From Massilia timonae CCUG 45783 (GTDB lineage: Bacteria > Pseudomonadota > Gammaproteobacteria > Burkholderiales > Burkholderiaceae_D), in assembly GCF_000315425.1 (NCBI RefSeq), contig NZ_JH992926.1, positions 93,046 to 157,045 of the forward strand: a stretch of 64,000 nt of DNA. Direction: 5' to 3'. Below are positions 16,938-26,043 of the stretch, piece by piece. A program made the position numbers and the translations under genes. The notes under the pieces are model-generated. The model saw nothing but the letters and a program-made list of their open reading frames with translations, did not search any database and was not told the DNA's origin. Position 1 is the stretch's first letter. Each line of letters begins with the position of its first letter.

Positions 16938-18341
16938 TCATTGGTCGGTCTTCGCGCGCAGCAGCAGCAAAAGCACGACGCCGATGGCCAGCACGGCGAC
17001 GCCGATCCAGGCGGCGTTCAGGCCGCCCAGCTGCTGGCTGTACACGTATGACAGGCTCGACCACAGCATATAGGCGCAGCTGGCGCAGAACAGCAGCGGC
17101 AGCACTGGATACAGCGGCACCTCGAACGGCCGCGGCGCGCGCGGCTCGCGCCGGCGCAGCACGAACAGCGAGATGCCGGTGAGCAGGAAGAACAGCCAGA
17201 ACACGGGCGCCGTGAATTCGACCATGGCCTTGAAGCCGCCACCCAACGCGGCGCCGGTCGCGACCAGCGCCAGGGCCGCCACGCATTGCACCGTCATGGC
17301 GACCGTCGGCGTGCCGCGCTCGCTGTCCCACTCGGCCAGGCGGCCCAGTTTTTTCCAGTCGAGGCCCATGGCGTAGCTGGTACGGGCGCCGACGATCATG
17401 GTGGCGTTGATCGAGGTGAGGGCCGAAACCGCCACGAGCACGGAGATGATTTTTTCGCCGGCCGGGCCGAAGACGACTTTCATGACGTCGGCCGCGACCG
17501 CCTCGGAGGCGGACATGCCTTCCATGCCCAGCACCTTCCAGTAGGCCCAGGTGACCATCAGGTAGAGTACGGTGATGATGACGATGCCCATGGTCAGCGC
17601 CTTGACCATGTCGCGCGGACCGCCGCGCATCTCGGCGCTGATGTAGGCGGCTTCGTTCCAGCCGCCATAGGTGAGCAGGACGAAGACCATCGCCATGCCG
17701 AGGGCGGCGGTGGCCGGGGCGGATGCGCCCGCGGTCGTTGCGGCGGCCGCCGATGCGGGCGCCGGATCGGTGAACAGCGCGGCGGCGCCGACGATGAGCA
17801 GCAAGCCGAGGATTTCCGCGACCGTCAGGAAGGTCTGGGCGCCGGTGCCGGTGCGGATGCCGCGCAGGTTGAGCGCCGACAGGCCGGCGATCACGGCGAC
17901 GGCGTACGCGGTGCTGCCCCAGCCGGCCGGCAGCATGCTCAAGGGAATCGCCTGCTGCATGTAGTCGCCGAAGACAAAGCCGAGCAGCGCGATCGAGCCG
18001 GTGGTGATCACCGAGAAGCGCGCCCAGCCGAACAGGAAGGCGACCGAGCGGCCGTAGGCGCGGTGCAGGTAGTGGTAGTCGCCGCCGGCATGCGGATACG
18101 AGGTGGTCAGTTCGGCATAGCACAGGGCGCCAATGAGCGAGACGACGCCGCCCATGATCCACAGCGTGAACATGGCCGTGGCCCCGCCGCTCATGCTGGC
18201 GACCAGGGACGGGGCCTTGAAGATGCCGGCGCCGATCACGACGCCGACGATGACGGCGACCGCTTCGCGCAGGCCGATGGTGGGTCGGGGACGGGTGTCG
18301 TGAGGGGCTGAAATAGCGCGTTCTGCTTCTAGGGCATCCAT
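16938..18341 (-). CDS. APC-family amino acid permease
   Basis: A 467-residue inner-membrane transporter with about 12 hydrophobic helices. Helix 1 carries the APC signature GVVIGAGIFKAPS, and helix 3 is preceded by AELTTSYPHAGGDYHYLHRAYG, both typical of amino acid/polyamine/organocation carriers of the LAT/basic-amino-acid type. A second start at 18398 would add 19 residues, but neither start has a clear ribosome site; I prefer 18341 because an AT-rich promoter-like stretch (TATTTATAGG) lies at about 18400-18410. Substrate unknown. Confidence 0.85.
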   Translation of the reverse strand: MDALEAERAISAPHDTRPRPTIGLREAVAVIVGVVIGAGIFKAPSLVASMSGGATAMFTLWIMGGVVSLIGALCYAELTTSYPHAGGDYHYLHRAYGRSVAFLFGWARFSVITTGSIALLGFVFGDYMQQAIPLSMLPAGWGSTAYAVAVIAGLSALNLRGIRTGTGAQTFLTVAEILGLLLIVGAAALFTDPAPASAAAATTAGASAPATAALGMAMVFVLLTYGGWNEAAYISAEMRGGPRDMVKALTMGIVIITVLYLMVTWAYWKVLGMEGMSASEAVAADVMKVVFGPAGEKIISVLVAVSALTSINATMIVGARTSYAMGLDWKKLGRLAEWDSERGTPTVAMTVQCVAALALVATGAALGGGFKAMVEFTAPVFWLFFLLTGISLFVLRRREPRAPRPFEVPLYPVLPLLFCASCAYMLWSSLSYVYSQQLGGLNAAWIGVAVLAIGVVLLLLLRAKTDQ

Positions 18342-18534
18342 GTCGTGATCGGTTGGGCACGCCGGCGGCCGGGGGCCGGGTCGCGCTTGGTTACACATGG
18401 GGAGCCTATAAATACACTCTCGCTCACCCGCTTTTCGGTACTGGATGTTATCCAGACCGCAGAGCAGATGGCGCGCGATTGAATTGCTATAAAGATAAAT
18501 ACAGTTTGGCGCGGCAGGGCGCCGTGCCGTGCCG

Positions 18535-19719
18535 CTAGTCCGCAGCCGGGGATGCCCTGGTGTCAGTCACGGCGCCGTCCACGACCGCCGGCAAGGCCGG
18601 CTTGTGTCCATTGTTGGATGCATTCGCCGGCGCGGGCGAGCCGAGCCACTCGAAGATGGCCGGCCAGATCGCGGCGTGCGCGCTGCGGCCGACCAGCACG
18701 CCGACGTGCTGCAGGTTGACGCCGACGTCGCCCTGGTATTCGAGCACGCGCTTGCGTTCGCTGCCGGCGGCCTCGTGGAAGGGCAGCACGGATTCGGGCG
18801 GAATCACCTTGCTGCGGAAGTCGACCACGCACAGCAGCGGCGCGCGCAGGTCGTGCGGGCCGATCGTGCGGCCTTTGACGTCGAGCCGGCCCTGCATGAA
18901 GTCGTCGTTGCGGTACAGCGACTCGACGATCTCGGTGAACAGCCGGCCGGGCAGCGGGAATTCGTCATGGGTCCAGCGCTCGACCCGCATATGGGTGGCC
19001 AGCGCCTTCGGGTCGAGCAGCGATAGCCAGCGGTCGGCGATGCGCTCCCACTGGAAGGCCTGCGGTTCGGCCATCGCGCTCATCATGTTCAGGTAAACAC
19101 CGGGCACGTGGCGGAAGGCGTCGGCGATGCCGCGCGCGTGCGGGGTGGCGTTGACCAGCGGCGAGAAGCAGCAGCTGGCCTGTTCGAAGTGCAGTGGCGA
19201 CTCGAGCAGGATGGTCGCGGTGACGCGCTCGGGGTGCATGCAGCTGTAGATGGCGGCCAGGATGCCGCCCAGCGAGTGGCCGACGATCGTCAGCCGCTCT
19301 TGTCCGCTGTCCTCCATGATCGCCTGCTGGCAGGCCGACAGCATGCGGTCGCCGTAGTCGTCCAGGCCGACGTCGCCGTCGCCGTCGGGCATCGGCAGCC
19401 ATTCGGCCAGGTAGACGCGGTAGCCGCGCTCGCTCCAGCGCTGCACCACGCTGATGTCGGGCGCCAGGTCCCAGATATAGGCGCGCTTGATCGGCGCCGG
19501 CACCAGCAGCACCGCCGGGCCGCCGGCGGGAGCGTCCTGGTAGCGGTGCAGATTGAGGCCGGGCTGCTCGATGATCACGGTGGACGGGGTCTGCTGCGGC
19601 CCGTAGCCGGCGCGGTCCAGCATCTTGCCGCGGGCCTGGCGGCTGCGGTCCATTTGCTTGAGGGCCTGTGTGCCGAGGTCTCCGAAGGCCCCGAGCTTGT
19701 TCCAGTTGCTGGCGTACAT
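18535..19719 (-). CDS. Alpha/beta hydrolase related to PHA synthase (PhaC-like, Ser nucleophile)
   Basis: A 394-residue alpha/beta-hydrolase. It shows PhaC-like context: PAVLLVPAPIKRAYIWDLAPDISVVQRWSERGYRVYLAEW, then the nucleophile elbow IVGHSLGGILAA, the acid in LLCVVDFRSKVIPPESV and the His in NLQHVGVLVG. True PHA synthases have Cys in the elbow; here it is Ser, so a hydrolase or acyltransferase is more likely than a polymerase. I chose the ATG at 19719 (MYASNWNKLG). A GTG at 19749 would add ten residues. No phasin or other PHA gene lies nearby. Confidence 0.75.
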   Translation of the reverse strand: MYASNWNKLGAFGDLGTQALKQMDRSRQARGKMLDRAGYGPQQTPSTVIIEQPGLNLHRYQDAPAGGPAVLLVPAPIKRAYIWDLAPDISVVQRWSERGYRVYLAEWLPMPDGDGDVGLDDYGDRMLSACQQAIMEDSGQERLTIVGHSLGGILAAIYSCMHPERVTATILLESPLHFEQASCCFSPLVNATPHARGIADAFRHVPGVYLNMMSAMAEPQAFQWERIADRWLSLLDPKALATHMRVERWTHDEFPLPGRLFTEIVESLYRNDDFMQGRLDVKGRTIGPHDLRAPLLCVVDFRSKVIPPESVLPFHEAAGSERKRVLEYQGDVGVNLQHVGVLVGRSAHAAIWPAIFEWLGSPAPANASNNGHKPALPAVVDGAVTDTRASPAAD

Positions 19720-19865
19720 GGATGGCGATCCCGTCGAATTGGCGATCACGAGACTCTACGCCAACTACTGCCGGGCTCCAACCGCGCACGCTTCGAATCG
19801 CGAGCCAGTTTGCGCTAGGTAAAACTTTGGACAAACAGATATAGCCGAGCGGAATCGAACTGTGC

Positions 19866-21023
19866 TCACAGATACTTCACCCAGGCCTTGCCGCTCGCGC
19901 GCTTGTACTGGCCGAAGCGTTTCGTCGGCCAGTACAGGAGCGCCGCCAGCACGACGGCGCCGAGCCATACCTGCCATACCTGCGAGAAATCCGCCCGCGG
20001 CACGCCCAGCATGCCCGCCGCGATCCTTTGCGCGGCCAGCAGCAGGTACAGGTGCAGGATGTAGAAGAACAGCGGCGCGCCGCCGAACACCGCCGCCACC
20101 CGCGCCCAGCCAGCGTCGACCTGCTCGATCCAGGCCAGCACCAGCAAGCCCACGCCCAGGGTCAACAGCAGGAAGTCGAGCGACGGCGGGTACTTGGTGA
20201 AATTCAGCCACGACATCGCGCTGCGCAACAGCTCGCCCTGCGGCGCCCACGGCAGGTTCTCGCCATAGATGTTCCAGGTGCGCAGCACCAGCAGCAGCGC
20301 CAGGCAGGCCAGGGCCCCGGCGACCAGCCAGCGCCGGCGCAGCGCGGGCGCGGTGGCGCGCGCATACAGCGGGCCGCAGGCATAGCCCAGCAGGATCACG
20401 CCGATCCAGGCCAGCAGCGGATAGCTGATGCGCACCCGTACCGGGTCGTCCGCTAGGTACCCGCGCTGCTCGAGGATGGTCCAGGCGGCGGCAAGCCAGG
20501 AGCCGGGTTCGAACGATAGCCCGGCCAGCGCATTGTGGCCGCCGACGATGGCGACGCCAGTTGCCGCCAGCAGCGCCAGGGGCAGGCGGTGCAGCAGGGC
20601 CAGCGCCAGCATCGACAGCCCGATGGCCCAGATCACCTGCAGGTAGACGGTGTGCGGCGTGAAGCTGCCGGTCCAGGCGAAGTTGATCACCACGATCTCG
20701 AGCAGGATCAGGAAGGCGCCGCGTTTGGCCAGAAATCCCGTGGCGCTGCGTGGCCCGCTCGCCGGGTTGGCGTACAGCCAGGCCGACAGGCCTGTCAGGA
20801 ACACGAACATCGGGGCGCAGAAATGGGCGGCCAGGCGCGAGAAGAACAGGCCGGGATCGGTCGCGCCCACGTCCATCGGGTCGCTGACCTGGTGCTGGAG
20901 GAAGAAGGTCTCGCGGACGTGGTCCACCGTCATCAGGAGCATGACCAGGCCACGGGCGACGTCGATGGAGGCGATGCGCTTGCTCGCGCCGTGGAGCGGA
21001 ATGGGGGAGGTGCGAATATTCAT
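19866..21023 (-). CDS. HGSNAT-like (DUF1624) multi-pass membrane protein
   Basis: A 385-residue integral membrane protein with about ten hydrophobic helices. It begins with RIASIDVARGLVMLLMTVDHVRETFF, the signature of the heparan-alpha-glucosaminide N-acetyltransferase-like family (DUF1624), whose members are thought to pass acyl groups across the membrane. The His in TVDHVRE is a strongly conserved position. Bacterial members are mostly uncharacterised, so the substrate is unknown. The ATG at 21023 is preferred over upstream codons because it places the conserved block near the N-terminus. The gene is divergent from the 2-hydroxyacid dehydrogenase. Confidence 0.8.
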   Translation of the reverse strand: MNIRTSPIPLHGASKRIASIDVARGLVMLLMTVDHVRETFFLQHQVSDPMDVGATDPGLFFSRLAAHFCAPMFVFLTGLSAWLYANPASGPRSATGFLAKRGAFLILLEIVVINFAWTGSFTPHTVYLQVIWAIGLSMLALALLHRLPLALLAATGVAIVGGHNALAGLSFEPGSWLAAAWTILEQRGYLADDPVRVRISYPLLAWIGVILLGYACGPLYARATAPALRRRWLVAGALACLALLLVLRTWNIYGENLPWAPQGELLRSAMSWLNFTKYPPSLDFLLLTLGVGLLVLAWIEQVDAGWARVAAVFGGAPLFFYILHLYLLLAAQRIAAGMLGVPRADFSQVWQVWLGAVVLAALLYWPTKRFGQYKRASGKAWVKYL

Positions 21024-21141
21024 ATCGGTCGGGATTGTACGGGAAGCCGTCCGCCGGAAAAAGACCGGCGACCGGCGTGGGGCTTGCTCCTCTGGCATAC
21101 TCGACCCATCCATATTCAGTCACAGGGCAGGGTATTCATCG

Positions 21142-22086
21142 ATGAAACCAGAGATTCTCGTGTTGGGCAGCGTGTGGTCGCCAGAGGTGCGCGCGCAGGT
21201 AGAGCAGGCATTCCAGTGCCATTTCGTGCCGGGGATTCCGGTAGCCGGCCAGCCGGCCTTCGACGCGATCGCGGGCGGTATCCGCGCCGTCCTCACCACC
21301 GGCACGCTCGGTGTGACGCGGGAGCTGGTGGCCAGCCTGCCGGCGCTGGAGATCGTGTCGGTGCACGGTGTCGGCGTCGATGCGGTGCCGCTGGCGCTGC
21401 TGGCGGACAAGGGCATCCATGTGACCAACACGCCCGACGTGCTGACCGACGACGTGGCCGATTTCGCCGTCACCCTGCTGTTGTCGGCCGTGCGCCGCCT
21501 GCCGCTGCTGGATCGTTACGTGCGCGCCGGCGCGTGGCCGGCCAAGGCGCCCTTGACCCAGGCCCGCAGCCTGAAAGGCAAGGTGGCGGGCATCGTCGGC
21601 TTCGGCCGCATCGGCCAGGCGGTCGCGCAACGTTTGCAGGACTTCGGAATGGAGATCCGTTACTACCAGCGCAGTCCGGGGCCGGCGCCGGAAAGGCGCA
21701 GCGCCTCGCTGCTGGCTCTGGCAGGCGAAAGCGATATGCTGGTGCTGTGCATGCCGGGCGGCCCGGAGACCCGGCACATGGTCGGGCTGGACGTGATCGA
21801 GGCGCTGGGGCCGGAAGGCACGCTGGTGAACATCGCGCGCGGCTCGGTGGTGGACGAGGCGGCGCTGGTCGCGGCCCTGCGGGACGGCCGGCTCGGCGCG
21901 GCGGGGCTGGACGTGTTCGAGGATGAGCCGAACGTGCCGGCGGCGCTGTTCGCGCTCGATAACGTGGTGCTCACGCCCCACGTCGGCAGCTTCACCGTGG
22001 AGGCCCGGCGCGCGATGGGGCGGCTGGCGGTGGCCAATCTGCTGGCCCACTTCGATGGCGAGCCACTGCCGACGCCAGTGATTTAA
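21142..22086 (+). CDS. NAD(P)-dependent D-isomer 2-hydroxyacid dehydrogenase
   Basis: A 314-residue dehydrogenase of the GHPR/glyoxylate-hydroxypyruvate reductase type. The substrate domain has VSVHGVGVDAV. The coenzyme motif is GIVGFGRIGQAVAQRL (GxGxxG), and the catalytic Arg lies in LVNIARGSVVDE, with the Glu in GLDVFEDEPNVP and the His in LTPHVGSFT. YYQRSP after the second strand has Arg rather than Asp, suggesting NADP preference. The physiological 2-oxoacid cannot be told. Its stop overlaps that of the convergent siderophore-interacting gene by four bases. Confidence 0.88.
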   Translation: MKPEILVLGSVWSPEVRAQVEQAFQCHFVPGIPVAGQPAFDAIAGGIRAVLTTGTLGVTRELVASLPALEIVSVHGVGVDAVPLALLADKGIHVTNTPDVLTDDVADFAVTLLLSAVRRLPLLDRYVRAGAWPAKAPLTQARSLKGKVAGIVGFGRIGQAVAQRLQDFGMEIRYYQRSPGPAPERRSASLLALAGESDMLVLCMPGGPETRHMVGLDVIEALGPEGTLVNIARGSVVDEAALVAALRDGRLGAAGLDVFEDEPNVPAALFALDNVVLTPHVGSFTVEARRAMGRLAVANLLAHFDGEPLPTPVI

Positions 22087-22811
22087 TCGAGATGTTCGTG
22101 GTGATCGGCCACGCCCCGCTTCCAGTATGCCGAGATCCGCGCCGCCTGGCGCGGCAGGCCCTTCTCGATCAATAGCTGGCGCACTTGCGCCATGAGCGAG
22201 GCCTCGCCGCCGCCCCAGGCCAGGCCGGCGCCGCCTGGCAACGGCAGATCCTTCAGCGCCTGCAGCAGTTCTTCGTTCGATGCGACCCAGTGGACGTCGG
22301 CGTTGGCCTGGGTGGCGAATTCGCGGCGGTCGGCCGCATCGACCAGCAGCACGGCCTGGACCCGGGCCGCCGACGGCAGTTCTTCCAGGCGCCGCGTTAC
22401 GGCCGGCAGCGCGCTGGCGTCGCCCACCAGCAGGTGCCAGTCCATCTCCAGCGGCAGGATCATCGAGCCACGCGGACCGCCGATGACGGCCTTCGCGCCG
22501 ACCGTGGCATTGCGCGCCCACTCGGCCGCGCCGCCATGGCCGTGCAGGGCGAACTCCAGGTCGACCTCGCAGGCTTGGCGGTCGAAGCGGCGTGGCGTAT
22601 AGTCGCGCCGAACCTGCTGGCCGCCCGCATCGTCGAACATGAACTTGACGTGGTCGTCGAAGGACAGCGACGTGAAATCCGAGAGTGCGGCGCCCTTGAA
22701 GGTGATGCTCGCAAAGCCGGGGCTGAGCTGCTCGATGCGCGCAACCTCGACCTCGCGAATCTTGAGGTCGTGGCGAACACGCTCGATCGCGGGAATGTGG
22801 GATTCAGACAT
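22083..22811 (-). CDS. Siderophore-interacting protein (FAD-dependent ferric-siderophore reductase)
   Basis: A 242-residue cytoplasmic protein of the SIP/ViuB family. The FAD-binding part holds the flavin motif RRDYTPRRFD (R-x-Y-T-x-R), and the C-terminal part has LLVGDASALPAVTRRLEELP, LAWGGGEASLMAQVR and the closing AYWKRGVADH, all family hallmarks. It releases iron from imported siderophores by reduction. The ATG at 22811 is preceded by GGAG. The gene is divergent from a MarR regulator 36 bp away, and two palindromic elements in that region suggest MarR control. It probably serves the Fur-controlled receptor at 3.6-5.8 kb. Confidence 0.9.
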   Translation of the reverse strand: MSESHIPAIERVRHDLKIREVEVARIEQLSPGFASITFKGAALSDFTSLSFDDHVKFMFDDAGGQQVRRDYTPRRFDRQACEVDLEFALHGHGGAAEWARNATVGAKAVIGGPRGSMILPLEMDWHLLVGDASALPAVTRRLEELPSAARVQAVLLVDAADRREFATQANADVHWVASNEELLQALKDLPLPGGAGLAWGGGEASLMAQVRQLLIEKGLPRQAARISAYWKRGVADHHEHLD

Positions 22812-22828
22812 GCTACACTCCAGAATTA

Positions 22829-22874
22829 GTTGATAGTATCCACCATTATGCAAAAAGAAGTTGATAGAGTCAAC
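22829..22874. promoter_or_regulatory. Two palindromic elements between the SIP and MarR genes
   Basis: GTTGATAGTATCCAC (22829-22843) is a 7-1-7 inverted repeat with one mismatch. GTTGATAGAGTCAAC (22860-22874) starts with the same eight bases and is a looser palindrome. The two lie 31 bp apart, close to three helical turns; the first is intergenic and the second covers the first codons of the MarR gene. They are likely operators for that regulator. Confidence 0.6.
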
Positions 22875-23324
22875 CAAAACCACGGCAATCGTGCGGACGA
22901 TCCCCTGGAGGCGATGCACGCGATCGTGCATCTCTACCGTTCACGGCAGTTGCGCGGTTTGCGCAGCGGGCCGCACGAGCTGGCGCATATGGAGATGAAG
23001 GCGCTGGGCTATTTTGCCCGCCATCCCGGCGCCACACAGAGTGATCTGGTGGCGCATTCGGGAAGAGACAAGGCCCAGGTGGCGCGTCTTATCCGGGTGC
23101 TGCGCGAAGCGCAGCTGCTGGAGGCCGCCGCCGACGAGCAGGACCGGCGCAGCACGCGCCTGACGCTCAGCGCGGCCGGGCAGGAAGTGTTCGCAGGATT
23201 GCACCGCCAGAGCGGCGCATTGGGGGAGGCGGCGCTTGCCGGCCTGTCCGAAGATGAACAGGCCCAGCTGATGGCGCTGCTGGCGCGGGTGCGCGCCAAT
23301 CTGGAAGAACAGCGGGCGGACTAG
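22848..23324 (+). CDS. MarR-family transcriptional regulator
   Basis: A 158-residue winged-helix regulator. The recognition region reads GATQSDLVAHSGRDKAQVARLIRVLREAQLLEAAADEQDRRSTRLTLSAAGQ, including the wing motif DEQDRRSTRLTLS that is standard in MarR proteins. Dimerisation helices flank it at both ends. The start is ATG at 22848; the open frame begins at 22830. It is divergent from the siderophore-interacting gene and probably controls it and itself through the two palindromes in the shared region. The inducing ligand is unknown. Confidence 0.88.
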   Translation: MQKEVDRVNQNHGNRADDPLEAMHAIVHLYRSRQLRGLRSGPHELAHMEMKALGYFARHPGATQSDLVAHSGRDKAQVARLIRVLREAQLLEAAADEQDRRSTRLTLSAAGQEVFAGLHRQSGALGEAALAGLSEDEQAQLMALLARVRANLEEQRAD

Positions 23325-23344
23325 CCCGCCCGGTCGTCCGGCGA

Positions 23345-24811
23345 TTACTCGACCCAGCCGAAGCCGTCGCGCGCCAGCAGGGCGAACGACTCGGCCGGAC
23401 CCCACGAGCCGGCCGCATACGGATGCGGCTTCTCGTTCAGGGTTTCCCAGCCGTTGATGATCGGCTCGACCCATTCCCAGGCCGCTTCCAGTTCGTCGCG
23501 GCGCATGAAGTGGGTCAGGCGGCCGCGCACCACGTCGATCAGCAGGCGTTCATAGGCCTCGGCGCGGCGCTGCTGGAAGGCCGATTGCAGGTCGAGGTTG
23601 AGCGCGACCTGCTGCATCTGCATGCCGCTGCCGGGCTGCTTGGCGAAGATCTGCAGCTTGATCGCTTCCTCGGGCTGCAGCTCGATCACCAGGCGGTTGG
23701 CGACGCCGCCCGGGGTTTCCGGGAACAGCGGGAACGGCGGATTGGCGAATTCGATGACGATCTTGGACGAGCGGCGGGCCATCCGCTTGCCGGTGCGCAG
23801 GTAGAACGGCACCTTCGACCAGCGCCAGGTGTCGATGTGCGCGCGCAGCGCCACGAAGGTCTCGGTGTGGCTCTGGGCCGGCACATTGCTCTCTTCGTGG
23901 TAGCCCTTGACCTCCTGGTTGCCGCTCACGCCGCGCGTGTACTGGCCGCGCACGGTGTCGCGCGCGATGTCGGCCAGCGTCATGCGGCGCAGCGAGCGGA
24001 TCACTTTCAGCTTTTCGTCGCGCACCGCGTCCGGCGACAACGAGGTCGGCGGCTCCATGGCGACGATGCACAGCAGCTGCATCAGGTGGTTCTGCACCAT
24101 GTCGCGCATCGCGCCGGCGCTGTCGTAGAAACCGGCGCGGCTGCCCACGCCCACTTCTTCGGCCACCGTGATCTGCACGCTCGAGATGTTCGGCGCGCGC
24201 CACAGCGGTTCCAGGATCGAGTTCCCGAAGCGCAGCACCATCAGGTTCTGCACCGTCTCTTTACCCAGGTAGTGATCGATGCGGTAGATCTGCGATTCGG
24301 CGAAGTGCTTGCCGACCGCCTCGTTGATCTCGACCGCCGAGGCCAGGTCGCGGCCCAGCGGTTTCTCGAGCACCACGCGCGCATTGGCGTCGACCAGGCC
24401 GGTGGCGGCCAGCTTGTCGCAGATGGTGGTGAACAGCGCCGGCGCGGTGGCGAGGTAGAACACGCGCTGGGCGCCGTCGCGCGACGCATCGCGCAGGGTG
24501 TCGAAGATCTCGGCGTTCGAGACGTCCAGGCGCACGTAGACCAGCAGGTCGAGAAAGCCGGCCCAGCTCTTTTCGTTGAAATTGGCGGCGCTGATGAAGG
24601 AGCGCGAATGCTCCTCGACGAAGGCCAGATAGGCGGCGCGATCGTAGTCCTGGCGGCCGGTCGACAGGATGCGGGTCGAGGGCGGCAGGTTACCGTGCAG
24701 GAAGGCCATGTACAGGGCGGGCAACAGCTTGCGCATGGCAAGGTCGCCCATGCCGCCGAAGATGGTCATGTCGAGGGGAAGGCCGTTATCTTGCTCGTTC
24801 GAGGTGCTCAT
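23345..24811 (-). CDS. zwf: Glucose-6-phosphate 1-dehydrogenase
   Basis: A 488-residue enzyme that oxidises glucose 6-phosphate to 6-phosphogluconolactone with NADP, the entry to the pentose phosphate and Entner-Doudoroff routes. The coenzyme loop is IFGGMGDLAMRKLLPALY near residue 18; many homologues have GASGDLA, so GGMGDLA is slightly unusual. The active-site motif RIDHYLGKETVQN is present, as are EKPLGRD and the C-terminal block RRDELEAAWEWVEPI. Length is normal. The ATG at 24811 has AAAGAG upstream; the much longer open frame above it is not coding. No pgl or edd neighbour is present. Confidence 0.95.
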   Translation of the reverse strand: MSTSNEQDNGLPLDMTIFGGMGDLAMRKLLPALYMAFLHGNLPPSTRILSTGRQDYDRAAYLAFVEEHSRSFISAANFNEKSWAGFLDLLVYVRLDVSNAEIFDTLRDASRDGAQRVFYLATAPALFTTICDKLAATGLVDANARVVLEKPLGRDLASAVEINEAVGKHFAESQIYRIDHYLGKETVQNLMVLRFGNSILEPLWRAPNISSVQITVAEEVGVGSRAGFYDSAGAMRDMVQNHLMQLLCIVAMEPPTSLSPDAVRDEKLKVIRSLRRMTLADIARDTVRGQYTRGVSGNQEVKGYHEESNVPAQSHTETFVALRAHIDTWRWSKVPFYLRTGKRMARRSSKIVIEFANPPFPLFPETPGGVANRLVIELQPEEAIKLQIFAKQPGSGMQMQQVALNLDLQSAFQQRRAEAYERLLIDVVRGRLTHFMRRDELEAAWEWVEPIINGWETLNEKPHPYAAGSWGPAESFALLARDGFGWVE

Positions 24812-24953
24812 GTCTCTTTCGCTGACAGGTTGTATAGATCGCTTGCGTCGTGCGCTCGCCTGAAATGGTCTTTGATTGTAGCCTACATGGCCGAATAAAG
24901 TCTGGTAAAAGCGGCAAGCTTGCCTTCGCCGTTGGGTGAACGAACGGCGGAAT

Positions 24954-24961
24954 GAAAAAAA
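24954..24961. repeat. Left 8-bp target duplication of the IS1595-family element
   Basis: GAAAAAAA directly precedes the left end of the element and recurs directly after its right end at 26043-26050. Eight base pairs is the usual IS1595 target length. The right copy is the T-tract of the terminator of the neighbouring receptor gene. Confidence 0.9.
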
Positions 24962-26042
24962 GGCGCTGTTCGCGTTATTTCTGCGAACCCTGTCTGTCCG
25001 GCCCGGTCTCAGTACTGTCGAGTCATTCCGAAGAGGCGGCCGTGGACAGTCTGGATTTCGATGCATTGTTTGCCGCCCTACGCGGCATCCCGCTGGACCA
25101 CCAAGCACGCTCCCAGCTGCGCGCATTCCTGGCCATGGTCGACGATGCAGCCGATGCCGCAGCCAATTGCATCGCGCTCATCGAACGGGCGGCGGTCGGG
25201 AAGTGCTGTCCTCGCTGCGGCGGGACGCGTTCCCACCGCTGCGGACACGCCAGCGGCCTGCAGCGCTGGCGCTGCCTGGCGTGCGGGCGCAGCTATAACG
25301 CCCTGAGCGGCACCCGGCTCGCCCACTTGCGCAAGAAAGAGCACTGGCTCACTTATCTTCAGTGCCTGCTGGATTCTCGGACTGTGCGCGCCAGCGCCGA
25401 GGCGGTCCAGGTGCACCGCACCACCAGTTTTCGCTGGCGCCACCGGATGGTGGCCGGGTTCACGCACGAGCGCGCGGCGCGCCTGGCGGGCGTGGTCGAA
25501 GCGGATGAAACATACCTGCTTGAATCGCAAAAAGGATCACGCAAGCTGACCCGGCCGGCGCGGCGGCGGGGTGGCGTGGCCAGCCACCGCGGCATCGGCC
25601 GCGACCATGATTGCCTGCTGGTTGCTTGCGAACGCGGCGGTGCAGCGCTCGATTTTCATTGCGGACGCGGTCCGGTCTCAGGAGCCTGGCTCGATCGCTG
25701 CCTGGGGCCGGTGCTGGCGCCGGATTCGCTCCTGATCAGCGACGGCGCCATCGTCTATCGCGGTTTCGCCAAGCGCCATGGCATTTCCCACGAGTTCATC
25801 AACCTGCGCGCCGGCGAACGGGCGCGCGGCGCGCTCCACCTGAACCACGTAAACGGCTGGCACAGCCGCTTCAAGCGTTGGCTTGTGCGTTTTCATGGCA
25901 TCGCCAGCCGTTATCTGATCCATTACTCGGGCTGGCGGCGGGTACTCGATGCGGGCAGTTTAGTGACGCCGACTCAATTATTGGTGGCAGCCGTCAAAGC
26001 AGACTGAGCAGAACCATGTGACGAAATAACGCGAACAGCGCC
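24962..26042 (+). mobile_element. Complete IS1595-family insertion sequence (1,081 bp)
   Basis: Perfect 20-bp inverted repeats starting GGCGCTGTTCGCG lie at 24962-24981 and 26023-26042. They are flanked by perfect 8-bp duplications GAAAAAAA. The element carries one ISXO2-like transposase gene and no passenger. It sits between zwf and a convergently placed TonB receptor gene and interrupts no coding sequence. Confidence 0.93.
25042..26007 (+). CDS. IS1595-family (ISXO2-like) transposase
   Basis: A 321-residue transposase. The N-terminal zinc ribbon has CCPRCGG and WRCLACGRSYNALSGT. The ISXO2 catalytic domain follows: first Asp in VVEADETYLLESQKGSRK, second in LLISDGAIVYRGFAKRHG, and the Asn/Lys-type third block in HVNGWHSRFKRWLVRFHGI with YLIHYSGWRRVLD. 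I chose the GTG at 25042, after GAAGAGG, because the in-frame ATG at 24952 lies outside the element. No frameshift is seen. Confidence 0.92.
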   Translation: MDSLDFDALFAALRGIPLDHQARSQLRAFLAMVDDAADAAANCIALIERAAVGKCCPRCGGTRSHRCGHASGLQRWRCLACGRSYNALSGTRLAHLRKKEHWLTYLQCLLDSRTVRASAEAVQVHRTTSFRWRHRMVAGFTHERAARLAGVVEADETYLLESQKGSRKLTRPARRRGGVASHRGIGRDHDCLLVACERGGAALDFHCGRGPVSGAWLDRCLGPVLAPDSLLISDGAIVYRGFAKRHGISHEFINLRAGERARGALHLNHVNGWHSRFKRWLVRFHGIASRYLIHYSGWRRVLDAGSLVTPTQLLVAAVKAD

Positions 26043-26043
26043 G

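Noticed and set aside
16285..18360. A single 691-codon frame joining the methyltransferase to upstream sequence
   Set aside because: Its first two thirds are a wrong-frame reading of the APC permease; the methyltransferase has its own ribosome site and signal peptide at 16884.
23312..23329. GC-rich inverted repeat between the marR and zwf stops, as a terminator
   Set aside because: The stem is only 6 bp, overlaps the marR end and has no T-tract on either strand.
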